From NCBI GenBank assembly GCA_035552095.1, contig DASZMA010000052.1, forward strand, positions 1 through 7,592: a DNA stretch of 7,592 bases, written 5' to 3'. The stretch comes from Bog-473 sp035552095 (GTDB lineage: Bacteria > Actinomycetota > Acidimicrobiia > Acidimicrobiales > RAAP-2). A program made the translations under genes and the position numbers. Below are positions 6,489 to 7,592 of the stretch, one piece after another. A model generated the notes under the pieces. The model saw only the letters and a list, made by a program, of their open reading frames with translations, was not told the DNA's origin and searched no databases. Position 1 is the stretch's first letter; every line of letters starts with the position of its first letter.

Positions 6489-7592
6489 GTGGACCCGGTC
6501 CAGAATCCCTACAACCCGGGAGCTGGGACCCGGCCGCCGGCCCTGGTCGGCCGGGACGCCGAGATTGATGCCATGGACGTGACCCTGCAGCGCCTGTTGC
6601 TGGGCAACAACGGACGGAGCCAGCTCCTCACCGGTCTGCGCGGCGTCGGCAAGACCGTCCTCCTCAACGAATTCGAGGACATCGCCGAGGCCCGGGGCTA
6701 TTTCCACGAGCACATTGAGGTCTCCGACGACGGGAACCTGGCTCCCGCCCTCGCTTCGGCCCTGCGACGGGTCCTGCTCACCATGGACGCCAAGCGGCGC
6801 ATCGGCGAGGGGGTGCGCCGGGCCCTCGGCGTCCTGAAGGCCTTCAACCTCCGCATCCCGGGCGGCCTCGAGCTCAGCATCGACGCCGACGCCGTCTACG
6901 GACCCGCCGACTCCGGCGACCTGGCCACCGACCTGGCCGGGCTTTTCGTCGAGCTGGGCCAGGTGGCGCAAGCCCACGCCACCGGCATCCTGCTCCTCAT
7001 CGATGAGCTGCACTACGTCGACCTGCCGACCTTCACCGCCCTCATCGTCGGGCTGCACCGCGCTTCCCAGCGCCGCCTTCCGATCACCATCGCCGGGGCG
7101 GGCCTACCCACGCTGACCGCGCTGACCGGTGACGCCAAGACCTACGCCGAACGCATGTTCACCTTCCCGCCCATCGGCTCGCTCACCCGCGCTCAGGCCA
7201 TCGAAGCGCTGCAGACGCCAGCCAGCGACGCCGACGTCGAATGGACACCGGACGCGCTGGACCGCATCCTCCCGCTCACCGAGTGCTTCCCGTACTTCCT
7301 CCAGGAGTTCGGCAAGCGGGCCTGGGACGTGGCCGACGGGCCCCGGCAGATCACGCTCGATGACGTGGCGCGGTGCATCCCCCTGGCCATGGCCGAGCTC
7401 GATGACGGCTTCTTCCGGGTGCGCACCGGATCGACCACGGCGTCCGAGCGCGCCTACCTGCGGGCCATGGCCGAGCTCGGCTCGGGACCGGTGCGCTCGT
7501 CGGATGTGGCCGCCCTGCTCGGCAAGCAGCGCAGCCAGGTCAGCCCGGTCCGCGACGCCTTGATAAAGCGAGCGCTGTGTTATTCGCCGAAG
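6489..7592 (+). CDS. AAA/Orc1-like P-loop ATPase with C-terminal winged-helix-like region (partial, runs off right edge)
   Basis: The frame from GTG 6489 is open for 368 codons to the window edge. The N-terminus VDPVQNPYNPGAG leads to the PALVGRDAEID segment (17-27), as in AAA_16-type ATPases. Walker A is GLRGVGKT (49-56; K55, T56), and Walker B is ILLLIDE (167-173; D172, E173) followed by LHYV. A later strand, ITIAGAGLP (199-207), could carry a sensor position. From about 315 the helical segment ERAYLRAMAELG...SSDVAALLGKQRSQVSPVRDALIKRAL resembles a winged-helix DNA-binding domain, as at the C-terminus of Orc1/Cdc6-like and related ATPases. This suggests a nucleotide-driven switch acting on DNA or a partner protein; its role is unknown. 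An in-frame TAG at 6477-6479 makes GTG 6489 the earliest start, and the conserved NPYNPGAG segment excludes the next ATG at 6573. No Shine-Dalgarno precedes it. About 36 of 368 codons end in A or T, so codon use is normal here despite the AT-rich upstream island. Confidence 0.85.
   Translation, partial: MDPVQNPYNPGAGTRPPALVGRDAEIDAMDVTLQRLLLGNNGRSQLLTGLRGVGKTVLLNEFEDIAEARGYFHEHIEVSDDGNLAPALASALRRVLLTMDAKRRIGEGVRRALGVLKAFNLRIPGGLELSIDADAVYGPADSGDLATDLAGLFVELGQVAQAHATGILLLIDELHYVDLPTFTALIVGLHRASQRRLPITIAGAGLPTLTALTGDAKTYAERMFTFPPIGSLTRAQAIEALQTPASDADVEWTPDALDRILPLTECFPYFLQEFGKRAWDVADGPRQITLDDVARCIPLAMAELDDGFFRVRTGSTTASERAYLRAMAELGSGPVRSSDVAALLGKQRSQVSPVRDALIKRALCYSPK

Noticed and set aside
6456..7058. 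A 200-codon minus-strand frame opposite the ATPase
   Set aside because: The opposite strand holds Walker A and B in one continuous frame with conserved spacing; the minus frame shows no motif.

Overview
The window is high-GC DNA with GTG starts, short intergenic gaps and stop/start overlaps. It encodes a RegX3-like receiver domain, an F420/FMN split-barrel oxidoreductase, a DUF2505-like protein and an MMPL exporter. Together these point to an actinomycete-type bacterium (Actinomycetota). No 16S or tRNA is present, so placement below phylum is not supported; an acidimicrobial or mycobacteria-like relative is only a guess.

Layout. Positions 1-386 (minus strand) hold the 5' part of an OmpR/RegX3-type response regulator that runs off the left edge. 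Positions 387-826 are a divergent intergenic stretch with no recognisable gene. On the plus strand a tightly packed set follows: a PPOX/F420-type flavin-fold oxidoreductase (827-1327), a DUF2505-like START-fold protein (1324-1824) and a secreted alpha/beta hydrolase (1821-3398). These are joined by two identical GTGA stop/start overlaps. After an 86-base gap with small overlapping hairpins comes a 753-residue MMPL/RND-family membrane exporter (3485-5746). A small secreted protein of unknown function (5820-6323) follows, probably with its own promoter, and ends in a strong hairpin (6325-6365).

Positions 6371-6480 are an abrupt AT-rich island (45 of 110 bases G+C by hand count) holding five CTAG tetranucleotides. 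I found no CTAG elsewhere in the window. The island leads into a gene (6489 to the right edge, incomplete) for an AAA/Orc1-like P-loop ATPase with a C-terminal winged-helix-like region. That gene has no Shine-Dalgarno sequence and may be leaderless.

Working together (inference): the oxidoreductase, START-fold protein, secreted hydrolase and MMPL exporter look like one co-transcribed set for modifying, binding, exporting and processing a hydrophobic molecule, possibly an envelope lipid. The substrate cannot be read from the sequence. The ATPase and small secreted protein look like separate units. The CTAG-rich island before the ATPase is the least explained part of the window.
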